From: Scortum barcoo
Lineage: Eukaryota; Chordata; Actinopteri; Centrarchiformes; Terapontidae
Length of the DNA stretch: 64,000 nucleotides
Assembly (NCBI GenBank): GCA_023238725.1
Contig: CM041551.1
Span: 7,553,759 to 7,617,758 of the forward strand
Direction of reading: 5' to 3'
This document shows positions 23,571 to 35,489 of this stretch, piece after piece (position 1 is the first letter of the stretch; each line of letters begins with the position of its first letter). Position numbers and translations under genes: made by a program. The notes beneath the pieces are model-generated. The model did no database searches, was not told the origin of the DNA, and saw nothing but the letters and a program-made list of their open reading frames with translations.

Positions 23571-26500
23571 TCATTTTTGTTTGACTTTAGCGTAGATGTC
23601 CTCTTTGCCATCAGCAGTCTGTGGTAATCTGTTTGCTGTTTTGGACAGTTTGACCTGTGCATACAGCGTATCCTGCTGCTGAACACTGTCCTGCACTGAG
23701 GAAGATGGTTGAGATGTGTGCTTGGAGAAGCTGATCTCTCCATAATGGATGTCCTCTATTTCTGTGGCTCTGGCCGGTTCTTTGACAGCTAGCTGGCCAG
23801 CCGGTAGATTCTGTGAAAATTCAACCAAATGAGAAATGCGGTGAAGAGGAAATGATGAGCCTTCGTCTACTTCCTATATCGCACTTAATTTTATCACTCA
23901 GCTCGCACTGCTTCAAAGTCATTAGTCTTCAGAATAACCCGCTTGTAATGGATACAGCAATGTAAAGTTTTGGGCCAAAAAAAATGAGCTTTTAACAGTG
24001 ACTCAGTAGAATGAGTTGCAACAGCATGTTAGAGCACATTTCCTGTGTTTCTCCATGTTAACTCACTAATGAGGAACCTGTTTAGTCTAGTATAGATCTG
24101 AGTCCAGTCCGTATGAACTGTTTGAAACTTTCCATAACACATAATTCTGTAACATACATCTAAATAATTTCCCACCTGTTGTGACGTAGGAGTGTTTTGA
24201 CTTTAACCACCTGGAAGACAGAAGAGGGTTTCTCAACTTAATTGTTTTGTGTGATAATAATATAATAACAATACAGTTCATTATAATAATGTAAACCTTT
24301 GTTGTTTGTATTAATAAATACAAAGACAATAACCAATACTATAGTAACAATAACACATTAAGTGTTTTAATAAATGAATAAAAACATTTAAAATCTAGGT
24401 ATTTCAGAGTTATGATAACATATGTGCTTGAACTGTTCACTCTATCTGGATCTAGGAAGAAATGTGTCAGCAACATTTAGTACTGACTGAATGCTAGAAA
24501 GGTCTAATGGGCCAAGCAGGTATACACTGGCATACAGTATGACATGTGACAAACTATAAAGATAATTTTTATGCGATTGCGATTTTTTTTGCAACATCCA
24601 GTCATTCATTAAACTTAGACACCAATTTAGCGAGTCAAGTTGTGTGATATTGAGAGACTGTTGAAAAAAGAATTGCATCATCTGCATAAAAATGTGTCCT
24701 GTATGTGTATATTGTGACCTTATGGCAGCATACAGGCCAAAGTGTAGAACCACAAGAAACTTCACAAATACATCTTTGATTAAATTCTCACCAGAGAAAA
24801 AAGTACTACAGAATTTAGATGGTATTCATATAAAACAGATCCTGAGATATGAGCCACATTTAGTCAAATTAGAATAATAAACAGTGGTTGATGACTAATT
24901 ATAATCAGCATTCTAAAAATGCATGCCTTTACATGAATGAATACAAATGAAAACCTGGTTTAATGAAGAAGTTAATCATATATTAAAAAGAAAAAGAAAA
25001 TGGACACAGAAATACAATAGTTTTATATTGGAGTGATTATGAAACACTTACCAAATGACAAGAACCACACAGATGAGGATGATGATCCCAATGATCCCTC
25101 CAACAATTGCTCCCCATGGTGATGCTCCTTAAGAAGCAAAATCATTATAAGGACTGAGTAAAATTATTAAGAAGAATGGCTCAGCTTGATGCTAAAGTGC
25201 TGCATGTCACTAAGGTCTATAGCTGTGCGCAATTATACTTAATTATACTTATTTCTGCTGTCACATACTCTCAATACTCCTTTTACTTACAAATCTCTGA
25301 TCTTGGGACAGTTTTCATGTACTATCGATACTTTTCTCTGTCATTTTTGTAACATTCCATCAATCTTCTTAATGAACGTATTCATTGCATTTCTGCATAT
25401 ATTTATACTGATGCATAAAAAGTTTTATCCAACATTAATTTCTCCTCTTTCACTACTGAACGTAGAGTGGTTATTTACCGTCAAAAGTCAGATGAATCAC
25501 TGATGAGGTTTTGTTGACCGAGATCATTTGTGGCCATACAGTAATAATCTCCTCCTTCTGTTGCATTAAATCTGTAAATCTGTTCTTCAGATACTTTCAT
25601 GGGTCCATCTGTGCTGGTCTTGAACCAGGTGAAGCGACTGACGGGAGGCTTGGCTCTGCTGGAGCAGGTCAGGTTCACCCAGCTACCTGCTGACACCAAA
25701 GCTGATGGACTGATGGACACTGAGGTGTCCTTGGGGGCATCTGAGGAAAATGTGAGATTAAAGTTATTGATTACAATCAGCTGACATCCCATGAATCATC
25801 ATGTGCTGACAGGATCCAACAACAAACTCTGGTTGTCTCACATGAAACACTGAGAGTCTTTGTCTCCTCTGCTGTCTTGACACCTTCTTTCACAGGATAT
25901 GTGGCAGAACAGGTGATGTTGTATCCATCATGTTTGTCTGTCAGAGTGATGGTCTTCTGGATTTTAGTTGTAAAGTTTTCGATCTGTGTTTTCCTCTATT
26001 TTGTTGTGAGAGTGTTGTTGGAGATTCCAGGTGAGTTTAGGAGGGGAGTGTGGACAGGGAGTGAGAGCTGAGCAGGTTATAGTGACAGACTCCTTCTCCT
26101 TCAGATCACCTGAGATCTCAATTCTGGGGCTCGCAGGAGAATCTGTGGTTTAAAGGTACACATTTTACATAAAAGAATACAGTACATGATCTGCAAATTT
26201 GACCCTTTTATTGTAAAACTGTGATAAAAACTTTGTCAGTTTTATCATTATGGACAAACTTCACTGTGGGACATTACAACATGGTCTAAACTCATGTGAA
26301 TGTTTATAAATGTATGTAGAGTTTTATCATCCACATATAACACATATAGTAAACATGAAGGAGTGAGAGAAGGTCACTACTGAGACTTCTCTTTTTTAAT
26401 CCTTTTCAAAGGAACATGCTTGCTCTTTCTAATAGAAATGCAAAAAAAACACATAAATGACCAATCACGGGCGGTAACATTTGGCCAACTACACTGTTGA

Positions 26501-27278
26501 TAAAGGTCATGGTTCTTCTTTTTCAGCCAAAACTGCAACAACACCATTACAGACTGAGTGCTAAGTGAAACAAACAAAACTCTCTTACCTTTAACTGATA
26601 TCTGAAGAGGATCACAAGAAGCTGTTGCCATGAATGGTTTGTTCTCTATTCTGAAGTAGTATTGTGTCGGAGTGACTTGTGAGTAAATTGTAAAATAAAG
26701 TGGTGCAGTTTTTCTGACGCAGGTTTCCAGTAATATTCATTGTATAGATGTTAACTGTCAGACTGCTGTTGAAAACCACATTGTTTGGATTGATGGCAAA
26801 TCTGGGGTCACTTTTAATCCACACTCCGAAGGTTTCTCTTCTGTTGTCAAACTCTTGTGTCCTTTTTCAGCTCTAAAGTTACATGGGATTAGCAAACAGG
26901 ATCCACTCAGTGCTTCCATCTTCTTTGGTGCAGTAATGAAGAGGCCTGGATCTTTAGGACAATCAGCTAAAGCACCTGTAAAAGCAGACACATGATTAAC
27001 AAAGTGTGGAGCAAAACCTGCATGAAGAGAGAGTTCATGATACACAAAGCAGCAGTATGTTGCATGCTGGTCTTTTTTATCTGACCTCTTAATAATTTCT
27101 ATATAAAACATTTCAACTGCAGTCAGGACAAGAACAGCTGGAGAAAGTAACTCTTTCTGTGCTGCTCTTCCTGCTCTGTCTCTAAATGGAGTCCAAAGTG
27201 TAAATGATTCAGAAAGAACTGAAGAAAGAGCTCACCTGAAACAAAGAGGACACTCAGTAATATGTTGTTTGTCACCAT
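23571..27278 (-). CDS. Siglec-like receptor E, inhibitory type, some frame lesions
   Basis: Exons on the minus strand: leader 27278-27236 (MVTNNILLSVLFVS), V-set 26975-26589, D2 26142-25842, D3 25740-25479, transmembrane 25127-25052 (GAIVGGIIGIIILICVVLVIW), juxtamembrane 24210-24176 and tail 23810-23571. The tail holds IHYGEI (ITIM), TLYAQV (ITSM-like) and DIYAKV. It is the sister of H; membrane segment and tail agree closely and differ from A and D. Frame lesions: one extra base each in the juxtamembrane exon, D3 and D2, and extra bases at two places in V (net three). H has none of these at the same places, which argues for errors or very young lesions. Confidence 0.82.
24215..25050 (-). other. 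Large intron of copy E
   Basis: AT-rich intron between the transmembrane and juxtamembrane exons, with no coding signal. The sister intron in H carries about 140 extra bases near 43458-43597. Confidence 0.65.
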
Positions 27279-28559
27279 ATTCACAGGCAGGAACTTGATC
27301 CCTGGATCTGCAAACACAACACTGTTTCTTTCCAGTTGTTTTAATCACATCTCTTGTTAAGTTTTCACAAAGAATTCAGCTTCCCTACTTCAGATTTACA
27401 CAGGAAACTTCTCCTGTATAACCAGAGTTCACTGTTTTTTAGTAAGTAGTGATTAACATCTGTGGAGCTGTGCCTCAAAGTCAGTTCAAATATAAAAAAT
27501 ACAACAAAACACCAAATTCATGTTTTTTTAGTTAAAGTAGAACTAAAACACCAACAAATAAATAACGTAACTGTCAGTGCTGTACATGAAGAATAACAAA
27601 ATCAAAGTTTTAGTTTAAGAAGTGCAGAAATTAAAGCAGTTAAATGTTTCCTTACCAAATGAGCCCATAGTGAGAAAATAAGAAAAGATGATGTGTCTTG
27701 AGCGTTAAAGAAAAATTAGGTGAATTGTTAATTTTAGCAGTGCTACAACAAACCTAGCTGTTGTAATATGAAGAAAGAGGAATTGCTGTTTAAGAAATGC
27801 TGTTCGCTTTTTTTTTGCTGCAGAGCTGCTTGGTGTCACATGGCATTCGTACCTAAAATAATGCTGAAATACAGAAAGTTTCGTTCTCAGTGCTCATATC
27901 CTGTGAGAAAGGAAGTAAGATATTATGACATCTGGAAAAGTTTGAAATGATTCTGTGAATAACATCCTCAAAGATTCTTTTTTTTTTTAACACGACTCAC
28001 TGGAAGCCTTTATATATGTCTATATGTGTAAATACTACATACCTCACAATAATAATGCCATATTTCTCAGTTTGTGCAGCCTCAGTTCTTTTCCTCCTCT
28101 CTTCTCCTCTCCTCACACATTAGTCCCTCCCACATGAGAAGGCAAGGACGGGCCACGGGGGGAAAGGTGTCGTTCTAAAGTCACGTCAGTTGAATATAAT
28201 GAGTGGCGCAGTTGCAGCATCGTCGTTGTTCCTGTATTTTATGAACATATGTCAGATGAGCATAACAGTGTTTATGACAACTTACAACTTTACTTTTGAT
28301 TCAAGTCAGAATGTGTCATATTGTGATAAGAATGGACAGACAGACGCAGATATAGAGAATGTTTATATACACACAACCACATTTATGCTTATCAGTTTAT
28401 GTCTTATCTGTACAAACTAGATAGATAGATAGATGATGAGACTGAGATTGATTTCCGGGTCACAGGCAAGGGGACAGAGGAGAGAGGAGATGAGGTGGCA
28501 CAAAATAGGGAAATGAGAGGAGGCAGGAATACCATTCCATTTATGGTGAACATGACATC

Positions 28560-29834
28560 TTCCTTTTCTCCTTGCGGCTGATGTTGACATGTTGCTGTTA
28601 ACATTGCCCTGCTTCTACTGTGTTCTGTGGAAATGAATCAAGAGAAAGTGGAGTCAGTGCTCTGAAAGAAGTGGTTAGGAAAGATTTTCTTGACCTAGAG
28701 ATGAGATGCTGAACATGCACAAGTCAAGCTTCAATGAGGCTGGTTTGTTCAGCTGAAGGAGGGGATAGCGCGTATGTTAAGAGTGTACAGAGAATCTGTT
28801 CTAAACGACTTAAAGCGTTAACAAAGTTGAAATGTTCTTCTGACAAACATCTGGAATTTCATCTTTGACCGTTCCACTCGTAATTCTCCTCTCCCTGTCC
28901 CTGCCATCATGTACAAAAGAGAGATCACGCACAAATTTCATGCTCTTTCCACTCTTACAACCAGATGTGGCTCCTGTCCAGAAGATAGATAAGGATAAGC
29001 ATCACTGTATGTAAAGTCAACATGCATGGATTATTCCCAGGATCGACATACCATAAATTCCTAATCTTACAGAGAACGAAGGTGAGAAACAGGTGAACAA
29101 GTTTTGGACACTGCAAAGCTCCAAGTTTTTCTAAAATTGTGGGAACACATCATTTGTGTTACACCGAGTCACTTGTGTTACAATTGTCTTGGTGTCTGGG
29201 GCTCGCAGGAGAGTCTGTGTTTTGTCGGTGTGACTTGTGAGTAAATTGTAAAATAAAGTGGTGCAGTTTTTCTCATGCAGGTTTCCAGTAATATTCATTG
29301 GTATAGATGTTAACTGTCTGAGTGCTGTTGAAAACCACATTGTTTGGATTTTGATGGTCAAACCTGGAGTCATTTTTAATCCACACTCCGAAGGTTTCTC
29401 TTCTGTTGTCAAACTCTTCTTGTCCTTTGTTGCAGCTCTAAAGTTACATGGGATTAGCAAACAGGATCCACTCAGTGCTTCCATCTTCTTTGGTGCAGTA
29501 ATCAAGAGGTGTGCTGTCTCAGTACAAGCAGCCGATGCACCTGTAAAAGCAGACTCATGATCAACATGAAGAGAAAGTTCATGATACACAAACTACAGTT
29601 AAGCAGCATGTTTGGTCCTTTTTCTGTCCTTTTAACGATGTCAGTATAAAACATTTGACTTTGCAGTCAGGACATGAAGAGCTGGAAAAAGTAAGTCTAT
29701 CTGCACTGCTCTTTCTGCTTTGTTTCTAAATGAAGTCCAAACTGTAAATGATGAACGTCTCCAAATCAAAGTGAGTGAACAAACAGCTCACCTGAAAGAA
29801 AGAAGACACTCAGTAACATGTTGGCTGTCACCAT
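28560..29834 (-). pseudogene. Siglec-like copy F, V-set remnant with leader
   Basis: The leader exon 29834-29792 and most of a V-set exon (29540 to about 29222) are present. The V exon is cut just before the YYFRIEN strand and joined directly to the first bases of a D2 exon (about 29197-29220), so the intron, the sialic-acid arginine and the donor are gone. No C2 or membrane exon follows. An exon-like stretch near 28570-28622 weakly resembles the DTEEAD tail exon of G but has an early stop. The sister copy is I. Confidence 0.75.
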
Positions 29835-30599
29835 ATTCACACACAGGACTGCAACCACACTCATCACCTGGATTTGATGAAAAAACTTACTGTTCAATAT
29901 TTTAATCAAATCGTCTTTTAAATAAAGCATTTATGTTCATTTACAGCAGCGTAAAATTCACACGGTCAAACAAGGAACTTGGCACAAACAACCAAATGTT
30001 ACTGTGTTATAAGTAGTGATTAATAAAATATAAAGAGTTTCACTTTAGAAAGTTTAAATATCAAAACAAAATGACCCAGAGTCAGTTTAAGACATTAACG
30101 TTTAAATGAAGTGTTGCTGAAGAAATGTCTCATGACTTTGAGGGTTATTTCTAACAACACAAAACTCAACCAATAAAACAAAATCTTTTATAAAATAAAA
30201 GTCTTTTTCAGTGTCCACAAAAACCAGGAAATAAACATAAACAACACTTAATCTTACCAAACAAGGCTGCAGCTGAAATGGAAAAACAATTTGTTTTCAA
30301 ATCAGGTGAAATTTGTGAATTTCACCAGAACTGCAACAGATCCAGCAACCGACTTCCCTGATAAGCTGCTGTAATATAAAAGAAAACAGACGTGTTGATT
30401 CAAACTTGATATCACACTTAAGAAATATAACAAGTCTTTATCTTCCTGTTCACATCTTGTGAGTGAAGAAGTCAAATTCTGATGTGGGTCAGGACTCATC
30501 ATGATGCAAATAAATGAGTTGTTCCTTTATTTTCTGTTATTACATTATTATATATTTCAGCTTACACATTGATGGGTCAGTGAAGAAATATTTTTTCAC

Positions 30600-30960
30600 T
30601 GCACAGCTGTAAAAAGAGCATCATGTAATAAAGTAAGTAATAAAGAAGGTGAGTAGAAATATTAAATGTCAAAATCGTTTACACTGAAATGTGGATATTA
30701 AGGAGACATAGAACTACAGTAAACAATTAACACACTGAAACAACAGAAAAAAAGGCAAACAGCAAATTGCACTCGAGGATGTTTTTGGTTTCTTTTGTTA
30801 ATATAAATCCTGAAATGTGTCATTTCAGTCATCCTCATTCCTTTTTTGAAAGCAAATATTTCCACATACAAAGAAAAGGAATAGAATGACAATAAGAATG
30901 ATTAAATCAGCACAATCTTACACAAAATAAAGAAGAAGCTGCACATTGTTTTGCCCAGCC
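30600..30960 (-). repeat. Remnant of the 3' region of an activating-type copy
   Basis: The stretch matches the 3' flanks of C (about 13370-14460) and G (about 35650-35950), including the block ending cacaatcttacac, but no tail exon follows. It keeps the empty site of the LTR found at 13423-13818. Confidence 0.65.
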
Positions 30961-31089
30961 TCAGGGAGATCAAGGCACAACATAAAAAGTGACTACTGAC
31001 TTCCCTCTTTCCCCACTGCCAAGGATGTCCAGTGCAAGCACGGCGATCCCTAAACAGTCCAACACAAACATTTTTATTAATAACGTGGG

Positions 31090-31260
31090 CTGTCACAGAC
31101 CTCAGATCCAGTAACCGACTTCTCTGCTAAGCTGCTGCTAAGCTGCTGTAATATAAAAGCAAACAGACAGATGTGTTGATTCAAACTTGATATCACACTT
31201 AAGAAATATAACAAGTTTTCATCTTTCTGCTCACATCCTGTTGGATGAGGAAGTCATTTT
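31090..31260 (-). promoter_or_regulatory. Orphan copy of the Siglec-like 5' flank
   Basis: It repeats the promoter-side sequence seen at 9160-9320, 30340-30490 and 49340-49500, including GAGGAAGT at 31247-31254. No leader exon follows in this copy. From 31260 to 32040 I see no gene. Confidence 0.55.
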
Positions 31261-32045
31261 TTGTGCAGTTTGAGGCTCAACAGGGTGGCATCGTGGTGTG
31301 AAGATTTTTTTTACAGACTCACTGTGTTGTGTATCCATAATGAACAGCTGCAGAGTCTGAAGGACAAACTGTGGAAACACACAGAGCTGCTAAAGCTCCT
31401 TTTGTTGGATCAGGGAAGGAATTTGTTTTGGTTCTGTCATCAGAAAGAAGATCTGAAAAAGGCTCCAGTACAGTTTTTGCAGCAGTGAACTGGCCAATAT
31501 AGAAAAAGGAAATAAAAACAAAGTGAATTTAAAACACCACGAGACACATTCAAGTTAGACCTTCAAGTATCAAATGTTCAGAGTCTGTCTGATCTCAGTG
31601 TGCAGAGAGCTCCACAGTCTGAGGGCTCCATCAGCAAAGGCCTGCTCACCTTCAGTCACAAGAAATGACCAGTAGAGCCAGATCGACTGATCTGAAGGAA
31701 ACCAAGGCCCCTAAAGAGTGAGATCAATAAATAACTTTTGGAACATGACACAAATATCTCCACCTTGATTATTGGTGCGTGAATGAAGCATTATTCATCA
31801 TCACATTGAAGACTTATGAAAGGACAGATGGTTACTTTACAAATGAATGATTGTATAAGATTAATACACATTTTCACTTTGTTAATAATGAATGAAGTGA
31901 TCTTTATGCTGGTTATTGTGTTGATTTTTGCAGCCTTTCTTTGACATGTCAGATGATTTTAATACAAACAACAAATTCTAAAAGCACTGAAACTAACATA
32001 ATGGTGAACATGTATCTATTGTCTAAAAACATATACAAAGTTTCA

Positions 32046-32375
32046 TGTCTCAGAAACTGTGTTTGGTCACTGTGTGTTTTTGTTTCTGTCTTCTTTTGTC
32101 ATTTTCTGTTTTATTTTGAATGTCATGTCTGCCCTTTTCATTTCAGAGTCCTCATTTCCTGCAATACTTCCCACCTTGTCTGATTGTCTGTCCTTCCCCA
32201 GTTTTTTCCACCTGATCATCATTACCTCTTGTATATATGTCTGCATCTCCCCCTGTCTTGTGCCGTCATGCCAAGTGTTCCAGCGTGTTATGTTCCTATT
32301 GCCACAACCTCAATAAAGCTTATTGCCAAAAACTGGCTGAGGTCTCTCAGTCTCGTGTGCATTTAGGTCCAAGTC
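32046..32375 (+). mobile_element. LTR-like sequence upstream of a gypsy gag fragment
   Basis: T-rich LTR-like sequence with an AATAAA signal near 32311 and a tail (gtgcatttaggtcca) like the ends of the other LTRs in this window. It runs directly into the gag reading frame. The left boundary is uncertain. Confidence 0.6.
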
Positions 32376-32381
32376 GAGTTC

Positions 32382-33396
32382 ATGAGTTACGATCTGGACA
32401 GCATGGACGCAGCCAAGACAGAAGTAATCAAAGCAGCGCTGCAGGCCCAGACCAAGTGGCTGAGCACCCACGAGGAGCAGTTCATGGCCATGCATCAGGC
32501 GGTCGGACAGCTTACTACCCAGCGACGAGAACTAACATTGGCGAGCATCCAGAATAATCACATGGCCGAGCGACTCCACCGCATGCTGTCGAATGGAGAC
32601 CGGATTCTACCGACGCTAGCTCCTCCCATCATGCCCCCAATGCAGCCTGCTCCAGGAGGATCCACCACCCTTCTACCTCGACTAGCTCCTCCAGATAAGT
32701 TCTCAGGGACCTCAGGTGACTGTAGATCCTTCTTGATTCAGTGTGATCTTCACTTCAAGCTACTGCCTGCTCAGATCAGGCCAAAATACCCTTTATTATC
32801 TCCCAACAACAGGCCAAGCGGATGCATGGGCTACAGCTGAGTGAGACCAAGGCTCATCAGCCTGTGTCTCAGCTCCCAGATTCACTCACACTTTTAGAAG
32901 GTTTTTGACCAAGTCAGGCCAGCGACAGACACAGCCCAGGCTGCATATCAGATAATCTCAATGTAGTGTGGCAGAAAGTCCCATCAAGTTCTGAACCCTG
33001 TCTGGAACTCCATAGCTCTACAAGATATATTTAGAAATGGACTCTCTGAACCTATTAAAGACCACATAGCCACCTTGGATCCTCCACCAGATCTGGACTC
33101 CATGATCAAGTTAGCCATCAGAATCGACCACAGACTTAGGAAGAGGGAAAGAGAAAAGAGAAATGCCTCTATTCCTCATAGTGCCTCTAGGGGATGCTCT
33201 TCCTTTGTTCACTGTCCTAATAAGACTCTTTCCAGGAAGAGCCAAAGCTGCGGCCCCGTTGAGCTCTCAGCTTGGCAGCACCAAACTCTCCCTGGAAGAG
33301 CACCACCGCCACCTGGTGGAGGGAAGGTGCTTTTACTGCAGACAGAAAGGACACCAGCAAGAAGCCTGCCAGGTAAAAGCAAAGGCTCACCAGTGA
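32382..33396 (+). pseudogene. Ty3/gypsy-type gag fragment, frameshifted
   Basis: Starts MSYDLDSMDAAKTEVIKAAL and keeps the gag capsid-like stretch PPDKFSGTSGDCRSFLIQC. The frame is lost near 32790. Further on, a zinc knuckle CFYCRQKGHQQEAC (CX2CX4HX4C) appears in another frame at about 33330-33372. No protease or reverse transcriptase follows. It is an old, dead retrotransposon piece in the spacer between the duplicated blocks. Confidence 0.8.
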
Positions 33397-33552
33397 GGAA
33401 GAGGGCACTGGTGTTTAATCAATGAATAAATAAATATAGAGTCAACAGCACAGACAGTAATGATGACAACAAACTTTGCGCACATCATGTAGACAGTGAC
33501 TGAAATATCCCTCTCCTCAAAGAGCTTACCTTTGAAATACTAGGCCACCACT

Positions 33553-33573
33553 ACAACTACTACTACTACCTAC

Positions 33574-33622
<49 letters not shown>

Positions 33623-33660
33623 GTTATTATTAATTGTTATTATAATAATAATAATAATAG
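33553..33660. repeat. (AAT)n/(ATT)n microsatellite, self-complementary
   Basis: Runs of taa/aat turn into att/tat and back again, so the two arms can pair into a long AT hairpin. Confidence 0.9.
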
Positions 33661-33804
33661 GATTCAGTTCCAATAAAAAATAAAACATTTATAAATAAAA
33701 CACAGGCTGTGTCACTAAATCATGAGAATGATGAATGAAACTATGAGTGTAATCCCAGATTAAAAACATAATACTTCCATCAAACAAGTTTATTGCTACT
33801 TATC

Positions 33805-33868
33805 ATTGTTGGCAGGATTTGAACCTGTGCAGGGAAACCTCCCAATGGATTTCAAGTCCATCACCTTG
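33805..33868 (-). pseudogene. 3' two thirds of a tRNA-Ser(UGA)
   Basis: The minus strand reads atggacttgaaatccat (anticodon stem and loop, anticodon TGA at 33854-33852), then a variable arm and the T arm gcaggttcaaatcctgc. The 3' acceptor strand follows. The D arm and 5' acceptor strand are not found; the sequence changes to unrelated DNA after ccaagg, close to the start of the myosin fragment. Confidence 0.75.
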
Positions 33869-33881
33869 GACCAGCACCAGT

Positions 33882-34869
33882 CTGGATGAAGCTGAGCAAA
33901 TAGCCATGAAGGGTGGCAAGAAGCAGGTCCAGAAGCTGGAGGCCAGGGTCAGTGACACTGATTTGTCCAGATGTGGATATGGCGCTTGGCTTCTGTGACA
34001 GTGATGATGTTTTTAATAGGTACGGGAGCTGGAAGCTGAGGTGGAAAATGAGCAAAAGAAGGGCGGTGACTCTGTGAAAGGAGTTTGAATGAATAGTAGT
34101 TCGTAAATATGAGAGACGGGTAATCAAATATTATCCATCCATCCATTTTCTAAACCCACTTATCCTCAAGGAGCTTACCTATCAGGTATACTGTAATCAA
34201 ATAATAATAACCATGTGCATGTGCACAGGATAATAATAAAAGCATTCAGTAACCACCACAACTTGCCTAACCCCAAATATTATCATCTACTTCAATTTGT
34301 GTCTCAGTTGTAGAAAGCAATGCATGACTCTGCTTACTTAACTCTGTGAAGACTGAAGAGGACCTGGAAGAATTTGGCCCGTCTGCAGGATCTAGTAGAC
34401 AAACTGCAGCTGAAGGTCAAATCTTACAAGAGAGCTGCGGAGGAGGCTGTAAGTATAGGTGTATCCTAATGCTATGGGTGCATATTGTGCTACTATAATA
34501 CATAATAATCATCAAAAGCCAATGATGTAACAGGAGGAACAAGCCAACAGCAATCTGACCAAGCTCCGTAAGCTGCAACATGAATTGGACGAGGCAGAGG
34601 AGAGGGCTGACATTGCTGAGTCGCAGGTTAACAAGATGAGAGCCAAGAGCCGTGATGCTGGATCCAAGGTCAGTGACGAAACAGTGTCTGACATACCTCT
34701 CTAATCCTCATTCAGTTGGCGATGATGACCAAACCAATGGACTCACTGTGTTACAATGTATAGCTTTATATGTGCTATATCTATTGCTTTTTTAAGTCAG
34801 CAAGGATACTGTTAACGAACCCAATTATTGTCCTCCATTGTCTCACAGAAGGGACATGATGGAGAGTGA
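33882..34869 (+). pseudogene. 3' end of a muscle myosin heavy chain gene, truncated and broken
   Basis: Five exon-like pieces encode the end of the myosin rod: 33882-33947 (LDEAEQIAMKGGKKQVQKLEAR), 34020 to about 34124 (VRELEAEVENEQKKGGDSVKG, interrupted by about 16 extra bases with stops before VRKYERR), 34352-34448 (QDLVDKLQLKVKSYKRAAEEA after a frameshift), 34534-34668 (KLRKLQHELDEAEERADIAE onward) and 34849-34869 (KGHDGE then stop). GT-AG introns are kept, so this is a copied or broken genomic segment, not a retrocopy. Everything upstream is absent. An AATAAA lies near 34943. Confidence 0.88.
34130..34190 (-). repeat. SINE-type tail fragment (complement of atggatggatgga)
   Basis: Reads atccatccatccattttcta, the reverse complement of the tail seen at 10925-10969. 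It lies in an intron of the myosin remnant. Confidence 0.5.
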
Positions 34870-35489
34870 ATCTCTCGGCTGGAACCTTCAACTACCCTGC
34901 ATCAAAGTGCCCTAAAACTGTAAGTGAGCGAAAAATAAGAATAAAGCATATCAAGAATCAACATCTTCTCTGTTGTGTTTAGTCTTTTCCACAGCTTTAC
35001 ATTGTTTTGTTAAAGACACTCTTTGAAGATGTGGTGAGCCATGTTTCTTCTCTGTGCTTCTGAAATTCTTAATGAATAGATGAAAATGGGTGGGTGTGCT
35101 TTTCTGTCTGTACAGAAAATGGTTGGAATCGACAGTACATGGGATATAAGAACATTTATAATATGTTTCAGAATTGTTAGATTGATTGGTGTTTTTAATA
35201 TTTTGGCTTTTTTTCAAAGACAGACAACAATACCTCAACAATAGACAATACCTGATAGCACCACAAGATGGAGACATTACAACAGGAGCAAAAAACTGTT
35301 AAGCTTCCCAATCTTCACAAATGACTGTTTCTATAAACGTCAGGCGTTCAAGATTTAGATAATTCTCTCCTGCTTCTTGTTGTCAGACTTTAAACTGCAT
35401 TCAGAACAGTTTACAGATGTAAAGAAAAAGGGCTGATTGTGGAAACAGATAGAGCTGATGAGGCTCCTTCTGCTGGATCAGATCAGGAA

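Larger units (their letters stand above)
18777..30490. repeat. Tandem segmental duplication, left block
   Basis: This block matches 37276-49500 in the same orientation at an offset of 18.5 to 19.0 kb. It covers the ectodomain of copy D, all of E and copy F with their flanks. Similarity is high over most of the length. Differences include a 570-bp LTR, a 27-bp inversion, indels near 23100, 23400 and 24560, and many single-base changes. Confidence 0.93.

Noticed and set aside
28190..28420. 76-residue hydrophobic open frame repeated at 47193-47423
   Set aside because: It is conserved only because the block is duplicated, and no domain or transcript signal was seen.
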